Source: Streptomyces collinus Tu 365
GTDB lineage: Bacteria > Actinomycetota > Actinomycetes > Streptomycetales > Streptomycetaceae
Length of the DNA stretch: 64,000 nt
Assembly: GCF_000444875.1 (NCBI RefSeq)
Contig: NC_021985.1
Span: 4,422,170 to 4,486,169 of the forward strand
Direction of reading: 5' to 3'
The position numbers and the translations under genes are program-made. The notes under the pieces are model-generated. The model ran no database searches, was not told the origin of the DNA, and saw nothing but the letters and a program-made list of their open reading frames with translations. This document shows positions 51,649 through 61,530 of this stretch, one piece after another. Every line of letters starts with the position of its first letter. The stretch's first letter is position 1.

Positions 51649-53241
51649 ATGGCACAGACGCACAGCGCCCAGGGCCCGTCCGACCCCGAGGCGACTGGCG
51701 GCGGCATGTCCGAGACGCCGGAGATGTGGGGCAACGGCGGGCTCGTCGGCGACGGCCGGTACCGGCTGACCCACCGGCTGGGCCGCGGCGGCATGGCCGA
51801 GGTGTTCGCCGCCGAGGACGTCCGTCTCGGCCGCACGGTCGCCGTCAAGCTGCTCCGCGCCGACCTCGCCGAGGACCCGACCTCCAAGGCCCGCTTCACG
51901 CGTGAGGCCCAGTCGGTGGCCGGCCTCAACCACCACGCGATCGTCGCCGTGTACGACTCCGGCGAGGACTTCGTCGGCGGCCAGTCCGTGCCGTATATCG
52001 TGATGGAGCTGGTCGAGGGCCGCACCATCCGCGACCTGCTGCTGAACGCCGAGGCGCCGGGCCCCGAGCAGGCCCTGATCATCGTCTCCGGGGTGCTGGA
52101 GGCGCTCGCCTACTCGCACCAGCACGGCATCGTGCACCGCGACATCAAGCCCGCCAACGTGATCATCACGAACAACGGCGCCGTCAAGGTCATGGACTTC
52201 GGCATCGCCCGCGCCCTGCACGGCGCGTCGACGACGATGACGCAGACCGGCATGGTCATGGGCACCCCGCAGTACCTCTCCCCGGAGCAGGCGCTCGGCA
52301 AGGCCGTCGACCACCGCTCCGACCTGTACGCGACCGGCTGCCTGCTGTACGAACTGCTCGCGCTGCGGCCCCCCTTCACCGGTGAGACCCCGCTGTCGGT
52401 GGTCTACCAGCACGTCCAGGACATCCCGACCCCGCCGTCCGAGGCTTCCGACGCCTGCCCGCCGGAGCTGGACGGCCTGGTCATGCGCTCGCTCGCCAAG
52501 GAGCCCGACGACCGGTTCCAGACGGCCGAGGAGATGCGCGGCCTGGTCCAGTACGGCCTGCAGATGCTGTACGACCAGGGCGGCCACACCGGCACCTGGA
52601 ACACCGGCCCGGTAGCGGCGCACGACGGCCGGCACACCCCTGCGGCCGGCTTCGCGGGCACCACCGCGATGCAGCACCCCGGCGAGTTCGGCGCGGGTAC
52701 CACGCAGATCCCGCAGCCGATCCTGCCCACCGGGTACGGCGACGACGGCGGTTTCGAGGGGCACGGCAACAAGGGCAGCGGCCGCGGCAAGCTGTGGATC
52801 CTGGCCGTCCTCGCGGTGATCGCGATCGCGGCGGGCGTCGCGATCGCGCTCAACCACAACACCGGCACCGCCGGCCCCGGCGACGACGTCAAGCCGGCGA
52901 AGACGCACTCGAAGCCGGCCAAGGACGAGACGAACTCCGCGACGCCGTCCGACGACTCCACCGGCCGGCCCACGGACACGGCCACGAACAACGGCACGGG
53001 CACCGGCACCGGCTCCGACTGGCCGCCGTCCTACACGCCGTCGGCGACCCCGTCCCAGACCGTCACCTCCGACCCGACCGACGAGCCGACGGACCCGCAG
53101 ACCTCGCAGCAGCAGACGGACCCGCAGACCAGCCCGACGCAGTCGACGGACCCGGCGACCGGCGGCACGGACGGCGGCGCCACGGTCGGTGGCACGGACG
53201 GCGGCGCCACCGACGGCGCGGCCGGTGGCAACGGAACTTGA
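51649..53241 (+). CDS. Ser/Thr protein kinase with disordered extracellular tail
   Basis: 530 residues from ATG 51649. Kinase about 35-300: GRGGMAEVF, VAVK, HRDIKPAN, VMDFGIA, activation loop STTMTQTGMVMGT, SPEQALG. The membrane helix is LWILAVLAVIAIAAGVAIAL. The outer 140 residues are Thr/Asp/Pro/Ser-rich, ending in repeated GGTDGGAT, with no PASTA domain. It closely resembles the divergent neighbour in its catalytic part, suggesting ancient duplication followed by loss or exchange of the sensor. MSETPEMW (20 codons in) is an alternative start. Confidence 0.9.
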   Translation: MAQTHSAQGPSDPEATGGGMSETPEMWGNGGLVGDGRYRLTHRLGRGGMAEVFAAEDVRLGRTVAVKLLRADLAEDPTSKARFTREAQSVAGLNHHAIVAVYDSGEDFVGGQSVPYIVMELVEGRTIRDLLLNAEAPGPEQALIIVSGVLEALAYSHQHGIVHRDIKPANVIITNNGAVKVMDFGIARALHGASTTMTQTGMVMGTPQYLSPEQALGKAVDHRSDLYATGCLLYELLALRPPFTGETPLSVVYQHVQDIPTPPSEASDACPPELDGLVMRSLAKEPDDRFQTAEEMRGLVQYGLQMLYDQGGHTGTWNTGPVAAHDGRHTPAAGFAGTTAMQHPGEFGAGTTQIPQPILPTGYGDDGGFEGHGNKGSGRGKLWILAVLAVIAIAAGVAIALNHNTGTAGPGDDVKPAKTHSKPAKDETNSATPSDDSTGRPTDTATNNGTGTGTGSDWPPSYTPSATPSQTVTSDPTDEPTDPQTSQQQTDPQTSPTQSTDPATGGTDGGATVGGTDGGATDGAAGGNGT

Positions 53242-53252
53242 AGGCCACCGAC

Positions 53253-53288
53253 GCCCCCGCCGTCGCCCTGAGCCGCGCGGGCGGGGGC
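53253..53288. terminator. Terminator between the kinase and phosphotransferase genes
   Basis: GCCCCCGCC pairs with GGCGGGGGC across an 18-base loop containing further pairing; it sits between convergent genes. Confidence 0.65.
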
Positions 53289-53296
53289 CCCGGCGG

Positions 53297-54340
53297 TCAC
53301 TCCACGAAGGCGTCGCACACCGCGTCGTACTCCCGGGTCCACCACACCGGGAGCGCCGACGCTGCCGGGAACTGGCAGTCCGCGCGGGTGTCGCCGCGCT
53401 CGTAGTGCCAGCGCAGCATCCAGAAGTCGTTCAGGCGCTCCCACCACACCCGGTGCACGGCCGCGGCCAGCTCCGAGGGGGTCGCCCCGGCCGCGCGCCG
53501 GTACGCGCGCGCGTACGCCCGTACCTTGCGCAGGTCCAGCGCGCCCACGGGCCGTACGAAGAAGATCACCGCGGCGCGCACGGCCTCCTCGGCGCGCGGC
53601 TGCACGCCCAGCCGGTCCCAGTCGACGATGGCGGCCGGGGCGTCGTCCTTGTAGAGCAGGTTGAACGGGTGGAAGTCCCCGTGCACCCACCCCACCGGGC
53701 CACCGCGCGGCGGACGCCGGTGCGCGTGCTGCTCCAGGAGCGCGCGCCGCTCCAGTAACCGGTGGCGGGCCAGGGTGTCGAAGGCGTCGGCCGGGCGGTG
53801 CCTGCGGACCCGCCCGAGCAGGTCGTCGATGAGGGTGAAGGTGTCGGCCGGGTCGGCGCTCTCCACGGGGTGCGGGCTCGTCGCGGGGCGGGTGCGCCCC
53901 TTGGGGGGCATCACGCGCTCCAGACAGGCGTGTACGGCCCCCAGGAGCGCCCCCAGGCGCGCGCTCTCCGCCCGGGTGAGCTGGCCGCCGTGGCGGTGCC
54001 TGCCGTCGATCCAGGGGTGCAGGGCGTACGCGTGGCCGCCGACCACGGCGACCGTGCGGCCCTCGCGGTCGGCGAGCGGCTGGGCGACCGGCACCCCCAG
54101 GTCGGCGAGGCGCTGGGTGGCGCGGTGCCGGCGCTCGATCGCGGCCGGGTCGGCGGTGTCCGGGTCGAAGTGGTGCTTCAGGAAGTAGCGGCCGCGGGTG
54201 GTGCTGACCCGGTAGCCCCGGTTGAGCAGCCCTTGGTCGACGGGTTCGCAGGCGAGGGCGGAACCGGCGGCGTACAGGCGCAGCAGGGCGGCCAGAGGGG
54301 GCGCGTGGGAGAGAAGGGGTGGTACACATGAGCGCGGCAC
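53297..54340 (-). CDS. Aminoglycoside-phosphotransferase-fold small-molecule kinase
   Basis: About 347 residues with GTG 54340 as start; TTG 54364 in frame is an alternative and neither has a good ribosome site. APH-family fold: GRYFLKHHF (ATP-site Lys), WVHGDFHPFNLLY (catalytic loop HGDxHxxN) and AIVDWDRLG (metal-binding Asp). The C-terminal helical part is typical of homoserine-kinase-II/HSK2-like or CotS-like members. The substrate cannot be assigned. Monocistronic, opposite to bkd cluster 2. Confidence 0.82.
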   Translation of the reverse strand: MPRSCVPPLLSHAPPLAALLRLYAAGSALACEPVDQGLLNRGYRVSTTRGRYFLKHHFDPDTADPAAIERRHRATQRLADLGVPVAQPLADREGRTVAVVGGHAYALHPWIDGRHRHGGQLTRAESARLGALLGAVHACLERVMPPKGRTRPATSPHPVESADPADTFTLIDDLLGRVRRHRPADAFDTLARHRLLERRALLEQHAHRRPPRGGPVGWVHGDFHPFNLLYKDDAPAAIVDWDRLGVQPRAEEAVRAAVIFFVRPVGALDLRKVRAYARAYRRAAGATPSELAAAVHRVWWERLNDFWMLRWHYERGDTRADCQFPAASALPVWWTREYDAVCDAFVE

Positions 54341-54854
54341 GCGCCAGATGTTAGGGCACCTCAAGACCCTGTGAGCTGGGCGTAGTCACAGGCAGTCATC
54401 GTCGATCGCATTCGGTCACTCGGCGCACCGGGCCGAAAAGGCGCCCCCGCTGCACCACGGGCGCCGGAACCGGGCGGCGTGCTCTCCGCCCCATGCGACG
54501 GGAATATCCCTACATGTCCTTCTTGGTGTGCGAGGCGCGTGTCACAAGAAGGCTCTTCCCGTGTCCGGGGTCGCCGGGATAACGTGCCGTAGCTCCGGCC
54601 TCCTGCAAGGCTGTGACCAGCGGCCTTCCGGTCCTCGCGGATTTACTTGGAAATCCAAGCAAAAACGCAGGTCAGGAGGGGTTTCACAGAAATGTGGAGC
54701 ACTGGGTAACGTAAAAGTCGCAGGGCGCTCGCCGGGGCACCTGTCACGCCTGTTCCCGGCCGAGTGGCACCCACCCCGTGCCCGGTGGTCGACAACAGGT
54801 GAGCCGCACTGGCCTACCGGCAACCCCGGGGGCCGGAACGACGGAGGAGCACAC
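54341..54854. other. Long leader/promoter region of bkd cluster 2
   Basis: About 500 bases with no gene, more AT-rich than the rest around 54640-54720. Two overlapping inverted repeats there are mutually exclusive: GGATTT (54639-54644) with AAATCC (54651-54656), and CTTGGA-AA-TCCAAG (54646-54659). They resemble an operator or a switchable hairpin about 200 bases before the E1 alpha start. Confidence 0.5.
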
Positions 54855-56060
54855 GTGACCGTGGAGAGCAGTGCCGCGCGCAAGCCGCGACGCAGCGCCG
54901 CAGGCAAGGCCGGCACCACCGGCAGCAGGACCGGAGCCACCGGCACCAAGCGGGCGACCCGCACCGCGAAGAAGAGCGCCGACCCGGAGCTCGTGCAGCT
55001 CCTGACGCCCGAGGGCGAGCGGGTCGCGAACGCCGAGTACGACGCGTACGTCGCCGGGATCACCCCCGACGAGCTGCGCGGCCTGTACCGCGACATGGTG
55101 CTCACCCGCCGCTTCGACGCCGAGGCCACCGCGCTGCAGCGCCAGGGCGAGCTGGGCCTGTGGGCCTCGCTGCTGGGCCAGGAGGCCGCCCAGATCGGCT
55201 CAGGCCGGGCCACCCGCGAGGACGACTACGTCTTTCCGACCTACCGTGAGCACGGCGTCGCCTGGTGCCGCGGGGTCGACCCGACCAACCTGCTCGGCAT
55301 GTTCCGGGGTGTGAACAACGGCGGCTGGGACCCCAACAGCAACAACTTCCACCTCTACACGATCGTCATCGGCTCGCAGACGCTGCACGCCACCGGCTAC
55401 GCCATGGGCGTGACCAAGGACGGCGCGGACTCGGCGGTCATCGCCTACTTCGGCGACGGCGCCTCCAGCCAGGGCGACGTGGCCGAGGCGTTCACCTTCT
55501 CCGCGGTCTACAACGCCCCCGTGGTGTTCTTCTGCCAGAACAACCAGTGGGCCATCTCCGAGCCCACCGAGAAGCAGAGCCGCGTCCCGCTGTACCAGCG
55601 CGCCCAGGGCTTCGGCTTCCCGGGCGTGCGGGTGGACGGCAACGACGTGCTGGCCTGCCTCGCGGTCACCAAGTGGGCGCTGGAGCGCGCCCGCAACGGC
55701 GAGGGCCCCACCCTGGTCGAGGCGTACACCTACCGCATGGGCGCCCACACCACGTCCGACGACCCCACCCGCTACCGGGGCGACGAGGAGCGCCTGGCCT
55801 GGGAGGCGAAGGACCCGATCCTGCGCCTGCGCCGGTACCTGGAGGCCGCAAACCACGCGGACGAGGGATTCTTCGCGGAACTCGAGACCGAGTCCGAGGC
55901 GTTGGGCAGGCGAGTGCGCGAAGCGGTCCGTGCCATGCCGGACCCGGACCGATTCGCCATCTTCGAGAACGTGTACGCGGACGGGCACGCGCTCGTCGAC
56001 GAGGAGCGAGCCCAGTTCGCCGCCTATCAGGCGTCGTTCGCGGACGCAGAGGGGGTCTGA
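54855..56060 (+). CDS. bkdA2: Branched-chain 2-oxoacid dehydrogenase E1 alpha subunit (cluster 2)
   Basis: 401 residues from GTG 54855 behind ACGGAGGAGC. A 45-residue Ala/Lys/Arg/Thr-rich extension precedes the catalytic region. The thiamine diphosphate motif GDGASSQGDVAEAFTFSAVYNAPVVFFCQNN is intact, as are EKQSRVPLYQRAQGFGFPGVRVDGND and RMGAHTTSDDPTRYR. It is a paralogue of the cluster 1 subunit. The basic extension, absent there, may serve complex assembly. Pyruvate dehydrogenase E1 is a possible alternative role. It heads the second bkd operon. Confidence 0.93.
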   Translation: MTVESSAARKPRRSAAGKAGTTGSRTGATGTKRATRTAKKSADPELVQLLTPEGERVANAEYDAYVAGITPDELRGLYRDMVLTRRFDAEATALQRQGELGLWASLLGQEAAQIGSGRATREDDYVFPTYREHGVAWCRGVDPTNLLGMFRGVNNGGWDPNSNNFHLYTIVIGSQTLHATGYAMGVTKDGADSAVIAYFGDGASSQGDVAEAFTFSAVYNAPVVFFCQNNQWAISEPTEKQSRVPLYQRAQGFGFPGVRVDGNDVLACLAVTKWALERARNGEGPTLVEAYTYRMGAHTTSDDPTRYRGDEERLAWEAKDPILRLRRYLEAANHADEGFFAELETESEALGRRVREAVRAMPDPDRFAIFENVYADGHALVDEERAQFAAYQASFADAEGV

Positions 56061-56062
56061 CC

Positions 56063-57049
<987 letters not shown>

Positions 57050-57060
57050 GGAGAGGGTTC

Positions 57061-58497
57061 GTGACGACGATGACGGAAGCATCCGTACGCGAGTTCAAGA
57101 TGCCCGACGTGGGCGAGGGACTCACCGAGGCCGAGATCCTCAAGTGGTACGTCCAGCCGGGTGACACGGTCACCGACGGCCAGGTGGTGTGCGAGGTCGA
57201 GACCGCCAAGGCGGCCGTCGAACTGCCCATCCCCTACGACGGTGTGGTGCGCGAGCTGCGCTTCCCCGAGGGCACCACGGTCGACGTGGGCACCGCCATC
57301 ATCGCGGTGGACGTGTCGGGCGGCGCCCCGGCCGAGGTCCCCGCCGAGCAGGCGCAGGCGGCCCCTGCGGCTCCCGCGCCCGCCGCGGCCCCCGCGGAGA
57401 CCGTGCAGGCCGAGGGGGAGGCCAAGCCGCCGGCCCGCCAGCCCGTGCTGGTCGGCTACGGCGTGGCGACCACCTCGACCAAGCGCCGGCCGCGCAAGGG
57501 CCCCGAGGTGAAGGTCCCGGCGGCCGCCCAGGCCGTCCAGACCGAGCTGAACGGCCACGGCGCCCCCGCCGCCGCTCCCGCCGAGGCCCGGCCGCTGGCC
57601 AAGCCGCCGGTGCGCAAGCTGGCGAAGGACCTCGGCGTCGACCTCGCCACGGTCACCCCGTCCGGCCCCGACGGCGTCATCACCCGCGAAGACGTCCACG
57701 CGGCGGCGGCGCCCCAGGCCGCCGAGCCGGCCGTGGCGGCTCCCGCGCCCGTGACGGCCCCCGCGGCCGCCGCGCCCGTCGTGTCGCACGACGGTGCCCG
57801 GGAGACCCGCGTCCCGGTCAAGGGCGTCCGCAAGGCGACGGCGCAGGCCATGATCGGCTCGGCCTTCACGGCCCCGCACGTCACGGAGTTCGTGACGGTG
57901 GACGTGACGCGCACGATGAAGCTGGTCGAGGAGCTGAAGCAGGACAAGGAGTTCCAGGGGCTGCGGGTCAACCCGCTGCTGCTGATCGCCAAGGCCCTGC
58001 TGGTCGCCATCAAGCGCAACCCGGACATCAACGCGTCCTGGGACGAGGCGAACCAGGAGATCGTGCTCAAGCACTACGTCAACCTGGGCATCGCGGCGGC
58101 CACCCCCCGTGGCCTGATCGTCCCCAACATCAAGGACGCGCACGACAAGACGCTCCCGCAGCTCGCGGAGTCGCTGGGCGAGCTGGTCGGCACGGCCCGC
58201 GAGGGCAGGACGTCCCCGGCGGCGATGCAGGGCGGCACGGTGACCATCACCAACGTCGGCGTCTTCGGTGTCGACACCGGTACGCCGATCCTCAACCCCG
58301 GAGAGTCCGCGATCCTCGCGGTCGGCGCGATCAAGCTCCAGCCGTGGGTCCACAAGGGCAAGGTGAAGCCGCGCCAGGTCACCACCCTGGCCCTCAGCTT
58401 CGACCACCGCCTGGTCGACGGCGAACTGGGCTCCAAGGTCCTCGCCGACGTGGCGGCGATCCTGGAGCAGCCGAAGCGACTGATCTCCTGGGCCTGA
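57061..58497 (+). CDS. bkdC2: Branched-chain 2-oxoacid dehydrogenase E2 (dihydrolipoyl acyltransferase, cluster 2)
   Basis: 478 residues from GTG 57061; ATG 57070 is an alternative. Lipoyl domain with Lys50 in VETAKAAVEL, a long Ala/Pro/Glu linker, peripheral-subunit binding domain (VRKLAKDLGVDLATVTPSGPDGVITREDV), catalytic domain ending with His449 and Asp453 in DHRLVDGE. The linker is longer than in the cluster 1 enzyme. It lies 11 bases after E1 beta. No E3 gene is attached to this cluster either. Confidence 0.95.
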   Translation: MTTMTEASVREFKMPDVGEGLTEAEILKWYVQPGDTVTDGQVVCEVETAKAAVELPIPYDGVVRELRFPEGTTVDVGTAIIAVDVSGGAPAEVPAEQAQAAPAAPAPAAAPAETVQAEGEAKPPARQPVLVGYGVATTSTKRRPRKGPEVKVPAAAQAVQTELNGHGAPAAAPAEARPLAKPPVRKLAKDLGVDLATVTPSGPDGVITREDVHAAAAPQAAEPAVAAPAPVTAPAAAAPVVSHDGARETRVPVKGVRKATAQAMIGSAFTAPHVTEFVTVDVTRTMKLVEELKQDKEFQGLRVNPLLLIAKALLVAIKRNPDINASWDEANQEIVLKHYVNLGIAAATPRGLIVPNIKDAHDKTLPQLAESLGELVGTAREGRTSPAAMQGGTVTITNVGVFGVDTGTPILNPGESAILAVGAIKLQPWVHKGKVKPRQVTTLALSFDHRLVDGELGSKVLADVAAILEQPKRLISWA

Positions 58498-58526
58498 CGG
58501 CCCAGGAGGAGTAACCTCGACGCCTT

Positions 58527-58575
58527 GGAGGGGTCGGCCGCAAGTTTGGGTTGCGGCCGCCCCCTCCGGCTTTTC
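58527..58575 (+). terminator. Terminator of bkd cluster 2
   Basis: GGAGGGG-CGGCCGCAA pairs with TTGCGGCCG-CCCCTCC across GTTTGGG, followed by GGCTTTT. It lies 30 bases after the E2 stop. Confidence 0.9.
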
Positions 58576-58584
58576 ACCCGGTCG

Positions 58585-59616
58585 TCAGACCCGGCCGAGC
58601 ACGTAGACGGGCGCCCCGTCCTCGGCTCCCCCCTGCGAGCGGATGCAGGCGTGCCGGCGCAGCAGGCGCAGGCACTCGTTGACACGATGCACCGTCAGGC
58701 CCGTACGGGCCGCGATCGACTCGAGCGGCTCACGCAGCTCACCCTTCTCGACGAGCACCGGCGCGATCACCACCGCCACCGTCCACACGTCCTCCGTCAC
58801 CGACAACCTCCGCCGCCAGTCGGCCAGCACGGTCTCCGTGGTGGGGGGACCGGAGCTGGGGGCGGCACGACCGAGGACCAGGACGTCGAACCGGTCGGCG
58901 ATGCGCTCCATCGCCCGCACCAGGGCTTGCTGCACGGCGAGGGTCGCCTTCTGCGTCGCCAGGGTCTCCCGCTGGATGTCCAGAGTCTCCTTCTGCAGGT
59001 CGACGGCTTCCCTTTGCAGTCCGAGAGTCTCCTTCTGGACGTCGACGGCTTCCTGTTGCAGCGCGATCGTCGCGCGCTGCCCGTTCGCAAGCTCCTCGTC
59101 CAGCTGAAGGTTGTGCGCCTCCAGCCGGACGATGGCCTCGGCGACCTGCTCCGGCATGGCGTACGCGAGGGGTGCACCCGGCTCGGCCGGCTGCACCTCG
59201 GCCTCTTCGAGGGTGTACGAACCCTCTCGCTGCACTGTCTCGATCACTTCCGCCGCCCACTGCTTGAAGGGGGCGCAGGCGGGTTTGGTGCAGGCGTTGA
59301 CGAGGAGGATGAGACCTTGGAGAGAGATGAGGTTCAGGTCTCGGCGCCACTCCCTACCTGCGGGAACGCTGAGACCGTAAGCTCCAGTTACGGTCTCGAG
59401 AATCTCTCGATGGACCTCCGGGACATGATCCGCGAGGGCTTGCCTCGAATTGGTGTGGCCAAGTTCCTTGCACACATCGACAGCCGGAAACCAATGCGTC
59501 CCGTCCGGCATCGTCAGCCGTCGCACGCGGGCACCGGTCGCCGCGTAGACGAAGTCGCTGATGTCGATCGCCTCGTGCCGTGCGGCCGAGTCGGATCGCT
59601 TGTCGGGTTCATTCAT
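58585..59616 (-). CDS. Bro-N domain protein with heptad coiled coil and C-terminal winged-helix-like domain
   Basis: 343 residues from ATG 59616 with GGAGG eight bases upstream. Bro-N domain about 20-125 (MPDGTHWFPAVDVCKELGHTN, LNLISLQGLILLVNACTK, FKQWAAEVI), as in phage antirepressors. About seven tandem heptads (LQxEAVDVQKETLG) then form a coiled coil (about 185-245), with 42-base direct DNA repeats beneath. The C-terminal segment SIAARTGLTVHRVNECLRLLRRHACI looks like a winged helix. No phage genes adjoin it. Codon use is less GC-biased than its neighbours, hinting at acquisition. It may be a domesticated regulator. Confidence 0.85.
   Translation of the reverse strand: MNEPDKRSDSAARHEAIDISDFVYAATGARVRRLTMPDGTHWFPAVDVCKELGHTNSRQALADHVPEVHREILETVTGAYGLSVPAGREWRRDLNLISLQGLILLVNACTKPACAPFKQWAAEVIETVQREGSYTLEEAEVQPAEPGAPLAYAMPEQVAEAIVRLEAHNLQLDEELANGQRATIALQQEAVDVQKETLGLQREAVDLQKETLDIQRETLATQKATLAVQQALVRAMERIADRFDVLVLGRAAPSSGPPTTETVLADWRRRLSVTEDVWTVAVVIAPVLVEKGELREPLESIAARTGLTVHRVNECLRLLRRHACIRSQGGAEDGAPVYVLGRV
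58983..59062. repeat. 42-bp direct repeat in the coiled-coil coding region
   Basis: GAGTCTCCTTCTG at 58983 recurs at 59025, and GTCGACGGCTTCC recurs at the same 42-base spacing; the repeats encode paired heptads. Confidence 0.8.
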
Positions 59617-59731
59617 CCGAACCACCTCCGCTGCGGAACGTAGGGCGGAGGAAATCGAACATGCCAACCGCAACCGGGATCTTTCACGATTGCGAGGGAA
59701 GATCGCCGATTCCGGTGGCGGTCCGCAGCGC

Positions 59732-59765
59732 GACGGGCCCGCCGCGTGGTCGCGGCGGGCCCGTC
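59732..59765 (-). terminator. Terminator of the DD-transpeptidase gene
   Basis: GACGGGCCCGCCGCG pairs perfectly with CGCGGCGGGCCCGTC around TGGT, 20 bases beyond the stop of the leftward gene. No T-tract, as usual in Streptomyces. Confidence 0.85.
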
Positions 59766-59784
59766 GGGGTGTGCTGGGTGGGTG

Positions 59785-60675
59785 TCAGCCGAGCTTGGCG
59801 AAGCCGTAGCCGAGAAGCTTCTTGGCGTCCGACTCGCGCTGCGGGATGGACGTGGAGGCGAGGACCGTGCCGATGACCGTCTTGCCGTTGCGGGTCGCGG
59901 CGAAGACGAGGCAGTACTTCGCCTCGGGGCCGGAGCCGGTCTTCACGCCGATGGTGCCGCTGTAGCTGCTGAGCAGGCCGTTGGTGTTGGTCCACGGCGC
60001 CATGGTGCGGGTGCTGCCCGTCTTGGTGATCGTCTTCGCGCTGTACGACTTCGTCTTGACGATCGTGCGGAACGTGGAGTTCTTCATCGCGCTGCTGGCG
60101 ATCTTCGTCAGGTCGCGCGGCGTCGAGTAGTTGGCGCCGCTGCCGATGCCGTCGAACGAGTCGAAGTGGGTGTTCTTCAGACCGAGGTTCTTGGCGGCGG
60201 TGTTCATCTTGCCGATGAAGTTGGCCACGCGCTGGGCGCGGGTCGAGCCGGTGCCGTACTTGTCGGCCAGCGCGTAGGCCGCGTCGCAGCCGGACGGCAG
60301 CATCAGCCCGTACAGCAGCTGGCGGACGGTGACCTTGTCGCCGACGATGAGGTGCGCCTGGGAGGCGTTGTTCCGGACGACGTAGTCGCTGTACTCCTTG
60401 GCGATAATCACCTTGGAGTCGAGGTTCAGGTTCGACTGCGCGAGCACGACCTTCGCGGTCATGATCTTGGTGGTGGAGCCCGTGGAACGCTTGGTGTCAG
60501 CCGCCTTGGTGTACAGGCTGGCCTGGCTCGAGTTGTTCATCACGTAGCCGCCCTTGGCCACGATCGAGGGCGTGGTGACGGCCTGCGCGGGTGCCGCGGT
60601 GAGGGCCCCGGTGGCGAGCATCGCGCCGGACGTGACGGCGACGGCGGTGGCTCGGCGGATGCGGCGGGTGCCCAT
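59785..60675 (-). CDS. Serine DD-peptidase/DD-transpeptidase orthologous to Streptomyces K15 PBP (family S11)
   Basis: 296 residues from ATG 60675. A signal peptide ends near residue 32 (APAQA). Active-site motifs are Ser67-Thr-Thr-Lys70, Ser128-Gly-Cys130 and Lys245-Thr-Gly247, each offset by 32 from the K15 DD-transpeptidase (35, 96-98, 213-215). The second motif is SGC, the K15 peculiarity, instead of the usual SxN. The enzyme acts on pentapeptide stems outside the membrane and mainly transfers rather than hydrolyses. It differs from other DacA enzymes in lacking a C-terminal amphipathic anchor. Confidence 0.93.
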   Translation of the reverse strand: MGTRRIRRATAVAVTSGAMLATGALTAAPAQAVTTPSIVAKGGYVMNNSSQASLYTKAADTKRSTGSTTKIMTAKVVLAQSNLNLDSKVIIAKEYSDYVVRNNASQAHLIVGDKVTVRQLLYGLMLPSGCDAAYALADKYGTGSTRAQRVANFIGKMNTAAKNLGLKNTHFDSFDGIGSGANYSTPRDLTKIASSAMKNSTFRTIVKTKSYSAKTITKTGSTRTMAPWTNTNGLLSSYSGTIGVKTGSGPEAKYCLVFAATRNGKTVIGTVLASTSIPQRESDAKKLLGYGFAKLG

Positions 60676-60879
60676 GATGCCGGTAATCAAAGTGAAATAC
60701 CCCGATTGTCTTTGAATGCCCCTGGTATGCGGCCGAGTTGGACTGCCAAGCGAATGGGGCCGCACGTGTGCGACACGTAATTAGCACAGAAGGTTGTGCG
60801 GACGCTGATGAGATCTGCGTCACGTCCACATGGCGGACCGGGCTCACCTATGCGTACGTCTTGTATCTATCCTGTGGAC

Positions 60880-61530
60880 ATGGCCACGCCAGTGAAACAA
60901 CCCCCCGCCGCCGACCGCGTCTACACCCACGTCAAGCAAGCCGTACTGGACCGCCGCTACGAGGGCGGCACGCTGCTCACCGAGGGGGAGCTGGCCGACG
61001 CCGTGGGGGTCTCCCGCACGCCCGTCCGCGAGGCGCTGCTGCGACTGGAGGTGGAGGGCCTGATCCGGCTGTACCCCAAGAAGGGCGCCCTGGTCCTGCC
61101 GGTCTCCGCGCAGGAGATCGCCGACGTGGTGGAGACCCGGCTACTGGTGGAGGAGCACGCGGCCCGCAAGGCCGTGCCCGCCCCGCCCGCGCTGCTGGAA
61201 CGGCTGGCGGACCTGCTGGAGCGGCAGAAGGGCGAGGCCGCGGCCGGCGACTTCGCCGCCGCCGCGAAGACCGACCGCTGCTTCCACGCCGAGATCGTGC
61301 GCAGCGGCGGCAACGAGATCCTCTCCCGCCTCTACGACCAGCTGCGCGACCGGCAGCTGCGGATGGGCGTCGCGGTCATGCACTCCCACCCCGACCGGAT
61401 CGCCAAGACCCTCGCCGAGCACGAGGAGATCCTGGACGCGCTGCGTTCGGGGGACGCGGAGGCCGCCGTGGGCGTCGTGCACCGGCATGTGGGCTGGTTC
61501 TCGCACCTCGCGCGAGGTGAGGTCCGATGA
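60880..61530 (+). CDS. GntR-family regulator with FCD domain
   Basis: 216 residues from ATG 60880; no good ribosome site precedes it, so a leaderless transcript or the in-frame GTG 60874 is possible. N-terminal winged helix about 14-75 (LLTEGELADAVGVSRTPVREALLRLEVEGLI), then an all-helical FCD ligand domain with the metal-type His pattern FHAEIV, HEEI, HRHVGW. It overlaps the MFS gene by four bases, so it probably regulates that transporter in response to the transported metabolite. Confidence 0.92.
   Translation: MATPVKQPPAADRVYTHVKQAVLDRRYEGGTLLTEGELADAVGVSRTPVREALLRLEVEGLIRLYPKKGALVLPVSAQEIADVVETRLLVEEHAARKAVPAPPALLERLADLLERQKGEAAAGDFAAAAKTDRCFHAEIVRSGGNEILSRLYDQLRDRQLRMGVAVMHSHPDRIAKTLAEHEEILDALRSGDAEAAVGVVHRHVGWFSHLARGEVR

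Noticed and set aside
58585..59673. Prophage or integrated element around the Bro-N gene
   Set aside because: Both neighbours are core metabolic and envelope genes; no integrase, capsid gene or attachment repeat was found.
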